Shown here: piece after piece, positions 60,061 through 64,000 of the stretch
How the letters are laid out: the number at the start of each line of letters is the position of its first letter
How positions within the stretch are numbered: position 1 is the first letter of the stretch
Origin: Margaritifera margaritifera
Taxonomy: Eukaryota; Mollusca; Bivalvia; Unionida; Margaritiferidae
Assembly: GCA_029931535.1 (NCBI GenBank)
Contig: JAQPZY010001037.1
Span: 558,001-622,000, forward strand
Direction of reading: 5' to 3'
DNA: 64,000 bases
The notes under the pieces: generated by a model
What the model saw: only the letters and a program-made list of their open reading frames with translations
Database searches by the model: none
Told to the model about the DNA's origin: nothing
Program-made: the position numbers and the translations under genes

Positions 60061-60338
60061 ATCATACTGAGATCACAGGTGTCTTTTGAGGCATTGTGGC
60101 ACACACACACTTCTTACCATCTACATTTGTTACCATGTACTAAATGTTGCATTTGTTAATTTAATCATATTTGGTATCAGTTGTATAATTTAGCACTATT
60201 AAAGTTAGAAGGGCTACATACAATAAGACTACCACAGAAGTGAGTATATTTAAAATAAATGTGCAAAATTATATCCATATTTGCCTTAATTGAAAAATGA
60301 ATGGTGTTGAATAAACATTATTTTCTTTTCCTTTGCAG

Positions 60339-60865
60339 GTTTAAACTGACAGTTTTCAAAACAAAAAGATGACAAAATCATGCTTCAATTGAAGGATCTA
60401 TCATGGGTATTGATCAAGCTTTCAAGCTTTCACAACAACTCAGATCAAAAAGACTTGTACTCATTATCTTATCACAGGTTTATATGTTTATACAAGATAA
60501 TTGTTACCTAGTCATTGATTTTCTTTTGATAATTTTTTTTAAAAAATTTTGTGGTAGGCAAACGAGACATCTGTGGACAAGCTGTCCACAAGTTTTGCAT
60601 TAAGTCATTGTATTTGCAGGTCTGTATAAGAGTGTTAACAAGAAGAAAATTGCAAAAATATATATTAGGTGTTTTTAAAGATCCCAAATGTTACTGTGAA
60701 TTAGTTTATTTTTGTTGGTACAATTTTTCATCTTTTTGAGGAATAAGAGTTATTTTACTTCTGTGTTTGAATTCATGAATATGTCAGTTGAGTGAGGACC
60801 AGTCCAGGTTTCTTTCTATTACTCACAGTTGATCAGACCACAAATAAACTCATCCCCCTGTGTTG
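60339..60865 (+). other. CDK14: Candidate spliced 3' UTR exon of the kinase gene
   Basis: A strong acceptor (TTTTCTTTTCCTTTGCAG, ending 60338) is followed by non-repetitive sequence that reaches AATAAA at 60843-60848 with T/GT-rich sequence after it. Joined to the donor at 57108 this makes a 3' UTR intron of 3.2 kb filled with satellites. The exon junction would sit 9 nt after the stop, too close to trigger nonsense-mediated decay. This is inference only; a further AATAAA lies at 61333. Confidence 0.3.
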
Positions 60866-61082
60866 TATAATTGTTCAAAAAAACGATTTACTGCTGGGAT
60901 GCACATGTGTATATTCTTGCTTGTAGCAGTTGGTGTAGATCTATTCTTTAGATCTTTCTTCATAGGTAAATCATATTTTGTTGGGTCTTTAAATTTTCCA
61001 TTGAAAACATCAGTTAAATCCCTGAAAAATGATACTCTATCAATAAAAGTTAATTCACTGTGTTTTTAAGGGTTATTACACA

Positions 61083-61219
<137 letters not shown>

Positions 61220-61954
61220 ATGCACTTTAGAGCATCTGAATCTGATGTGTTGGATATAAAAACAAAGACTTAAACTTGTCCTACTTTGAGGAATTTAATT
61301 ACTTTTCTGTATTGATGCTTTAGACGCAGAGAAATAAAACCTTGGACAAAATCAAAAAAACTTTCAGCCTTTCAATTGTATAATAAAACTGATCTTTTTT
61401 TTTTCTTTCTTTTCCAAATCATGCTTTAAGTTTTGTTTCACCTGCAAGCGGAAAGATAATCATAGAAATATAGCTGCCAACCATAATAGATTTGCAGAAT
61501 TATTACAAATATTTAGTACAAATTCCTTATTCCAAATTATATTTACAAAAGATTTTGAACAGGAGTTTTCTATGTGCACGCAAGTATGGACAAAAATATT
61601 TCAGCACCAATATGATAGAGTGGTACATTGAATGTAGTTTCTCAATGCAAAAAACTATTTACATAACAAGAAACAAGTTGATTAGACCAGTTCTGTGAAA
61701 AATGGCAGCAGAGATGAAGAGAACGGACATGCAGATAATTCATGAGGACTAATGTTAATGGTTATTGTTTTGGACAAAAACGTTTAAGGAATTTGAGGTT
61801 CTATAAATGGAGGATTGGATTCACCATTTAATATCAAAGGACCTCCATCTTTTTTCACTGTGTACAGGTATGTATAGGCTTTTAGGAAGATGCAATATAT
61901 GTGTATCAGTTCGTTAATTTGAATGAACATTTTATCTATTCCAGATGTGATACA

Positions 61955-62173
61955 TACCGTCTATACTCGCGTAAAAGCCGGGTCCAAAATGCAAACAACA
62001 TAGACCCTGATCTGCCATTGCATAATGCACCGGCAGATCAGGGTTTATGTTTGTTCTACTGATTAGTCCTTACAAACTGCATAGACCTAGATCTGCCGGC
62101 GCATGATGCGATGGCAGATCTGGGTCTGTGCAATTTGCAGTTGGTATTGGCTTATATGCGAGTATGTACAGTA
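61955..62173. mobile_element. Double-hairpin MITE, copy 3 (best preserved)
   Basis: TA-bounded. Outer ends TACCGTCTATACTCGCGTAA and, on the complement, TACTGTACATACTCGCATAT. Inner hairpin one (62008-62051): arms CATAGACCCTGATCTGCC and GGCAGATCAGGGTTTATG. Inner hairpin two (62080-62131): CATAGACCTAGATCTGCC and GGCAGATCTGGGTCTGTG. Each loop holds a small palindrome (TGCATAATGCA, CGCATGATGCG). The whole can fold as a three-way structure with two stem loops. Confidence 0.85.
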
Positions 62174-62809
62174 GATTGTGCAAAATTGGTGCTAGGATTC
62201 CTGATATGCATACCCAGGGGTTGGCATCTTGGTAGAACGTTAATCTAGATATTACTTAAAAATATAGTTTCCATCCTTGTAGGTTTTCAGTATACTTTAG
62301 CATTGTAACAAAAATAGCATGAAAAATAAAACTGATGTTTGAAATTAACTTTCACAACTAGCTAGACTTCTGGCCAGTAAACATTGAAACAATTTTCAAA
62401 ATCCTTCAAAAAGTGACTGGTCTGCTCTGAAAATTGCTGGTTTTGGGCTGCCATGCAAGCTAAATAAGACCAACCTTCATATTCAATAAAGGGTCATTCA
62501 CATTTACAGATGGATCTGCACTGTTTTCAGCAGAAGTTTCAGTGTTGAAGTGGCAGTGAAATGGTGAAAGTGCTGATTGGTTATAAGTTAGTATTTGTGA
62601 ATCTATGTATTTGTGTTTAGTGGCACCTTAGCACAACAATGGCTATATGGTGCTAGTTAAAAGTAAAGTTATAAGTTAGTTTCTGCATTTAACAGTTGCT
62701 TAGATAATAAAGTGAAAACCAGTCATATCTTCCTGTCATATTGGGTACATTGAAAGAAGTCAAAGTCCTTCTACAAAAATAACTGACATTACCCTAGATC
62801 CCACATTAG

Positions 62810-63560
62810 TGGGAAGCAAGACATTGCAATCTCTTTTCTGCCACTGGATTTTCATCATCGGCAGTCTGTTCAGGTTTCGGTTAAAGATTTTCGTTTGCAT
62901 ATATTTTAAAAAAAGACTTGATAGATTTAATCATACTTGGAAAGAATCATCATGAAGTTACACAATTCATTATATGACATGCTTATTCACTCTTTTTATC
63001 TTGGGGTCAAGGTCCCAGTCTAAAATATTTTGAGTCGTGGTTAGGGTAAAAGTTTTTTATTTGCTAACATTTCCTAAACACCTTGATAGATTCTTGTCAT
63101 AGTTGGCATGAATCAATATGAAGCTAAGATATTTAATTACGCAACACGCTCACTCCCCCCATGACCTTGGACTTCAAGTCACATTGATAGAAAACTTAAA
63201 TTATGGTTCTGGTTAAAGTTTTTTCAAATTTTTATATTTCCTAAACCCCTGGATGGATTTTCTTCACACTTGGGATGAATCATTATGAAACTAAGACAAT
63301 TCATTCTGCAACATGCACTCTTTACCCTATGATCTTGGGGTCATGGTCACAGACATAAAAAATATGTGGTAAGGTTTTTGAGTTAATGTTTCTTCATTTA
63401 TTTTTCCACAACTGCTTGATGAATTTCCTTCATACTTTGGATGAATCATTAGAAAGCTAAGACAATTCATTCTGTGACATGCTCATTTAACCTCTTTTGA
63501 CCTTGGGCTCAAGATCACACCTTTTACAGCAATGCTTTGATTGTGTGCTGAACATGCAGG
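62810..63560. mobile_element. Tandem-body element family D, copy with head and three to four units
   Basis: Head GTGGGAAGCAAGACATTGCA, ATCTCTTTTCTGCCACTGG, CATCATCGGCAGTCTGTTCA. Then units of about 180 bp: ATTTCCTAAACACCTTGATA, GATTCTTGTCATAGTTGGCA, TGAATCA-TATGAAGCTAAGA, TTCATTCTGCAACATGC, ACCTTGGGCTCAAGATCAC. It shares head and unit order with 43830-44400. Confidence 0.78.
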
Positions 63561-64000
63561 TCCTTGCCTTGTTCTTAACATTTGGCAATTATGAAGGGGC
63601 TAAAGAGTCCATGAAGATTGATAATATTTGATTCTCATTTTCTAGTGTTCTTTTTTGTTATCATGCTAAAATACACTGTATACATGTATCTATTGGGATA
63701 CAAAATATAGGTTCAAATCAGTAAAAACTGGTTGGCATCCACCCTAAAAATTAAAAATGTTATTGAAACTGCAGCTTTTGTTTATTTTTATGTATTCTTG
63801 GTTTGCTTATTATTAGCTAGTTTTCATTTAAGGCAGGCTTTTTTGGTGAAAATACAGTTACATGTTGAAGCAAGAGCTTTTGTAGTGGAACTTCAACTGT
63901 TGTTGCACATTGTGAGAAGAGGAAGGTTTAAAAATTTCACAGATTTTGATTAAGTAGTGATGTTTTATTGTCATTGATTTATGACTTTTGTCGTTAGATT
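63560..64000. other. Flanking sequence with no supported feature
   Basis: AT-rich DNA to the window end. The 73-codon frame at 63732-63953 has no recognisable domain, no exon-like composition and no homologue that I know. Confidence 0.4.

Noticed and set aside
63732..63953. 73-codon frame near the window end
   Set aside because: No splice context, domain or compositional shift; AT-rich chance frame.

Overview
The window is invertebrate nuclear DNA and contains no prokaryotic features. It is AT-rich and dense in repeats. Its one real gene is split into short exons with GT-AG introns. The dispersed repeats (tRNA-derived SINEs, elements with a body of tandem monomers of about 145 bp, small inverted-repeat transposons) and the kinase sequence fit a lophotrochozoan, most likely a bivalve or other mollusc. 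The species cannot be named from the sequence alone.

The gene lies on the + strand and covers nearly the whole window. Fourteen confident coding exons (18766 to 57098) join in frame into 472 residues plus a stop. They encode a PFTAIRE-type cyclin-dependent kinase, the CDK14/CDK15 family (Drosophila Eip63E type). A weaker 41-nt exon at 5472-5512 joins in the correct phase and would extend the N-terminus. The start codon is probably upstream of the window. All kinase landmarks are present: the GEGSYATV loop, the ATP-site lysine, PFTAIRE, HRDLKPQN, DFG, and a T-loop serine at the CDK2 Thr160 position. The 3' end is either a short UTR with an AATAAA signal 85 nt after the stop, or a UTR spliced at 57108 to a last exon near 60339.

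Everything else is intron or flank filled with repeats. 1-5471: a 46-bp array, a SINE, a small transposon with two internal hairpins, and a palindromic element. 5513-18765: tandem-body elements, a hAT-type MITE with a perfect 8-bp target duplication, a decayed pogo-like copy and a CpG-rich insert. 18971-21174: a 35-bp array and a 160-bp repeat. 21342-30037: a 30-bp array of about 1.4 kb, and a tandem-body element split by a 1.6-kb foldback element with a 6-bp target duplication. 30130-33441: a 2.7-kb pogo/Tigger-like transposon with TA duplication, inverted ends and a dead transposase. 33522-46076: a 36-bp array, a dead DIRS-like RNase H fragment, a second hairpin MITE, SINEs and microsatellites. 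46141-56973: short arrays, a 370-bp MITE and another tandem-body element. After the stop: 71-bp and 120-bp arrays, a TA tract, a third hairpin MITE and more tandem-body repeats.

No second host protein-coding gene, functional tRNA, rRNA or CRISPR array is supported. The most notable structures are the 1.6-kb foldback element, the head-body-tail elements it interrupts, and the three-copy double-hairpin MITE family.
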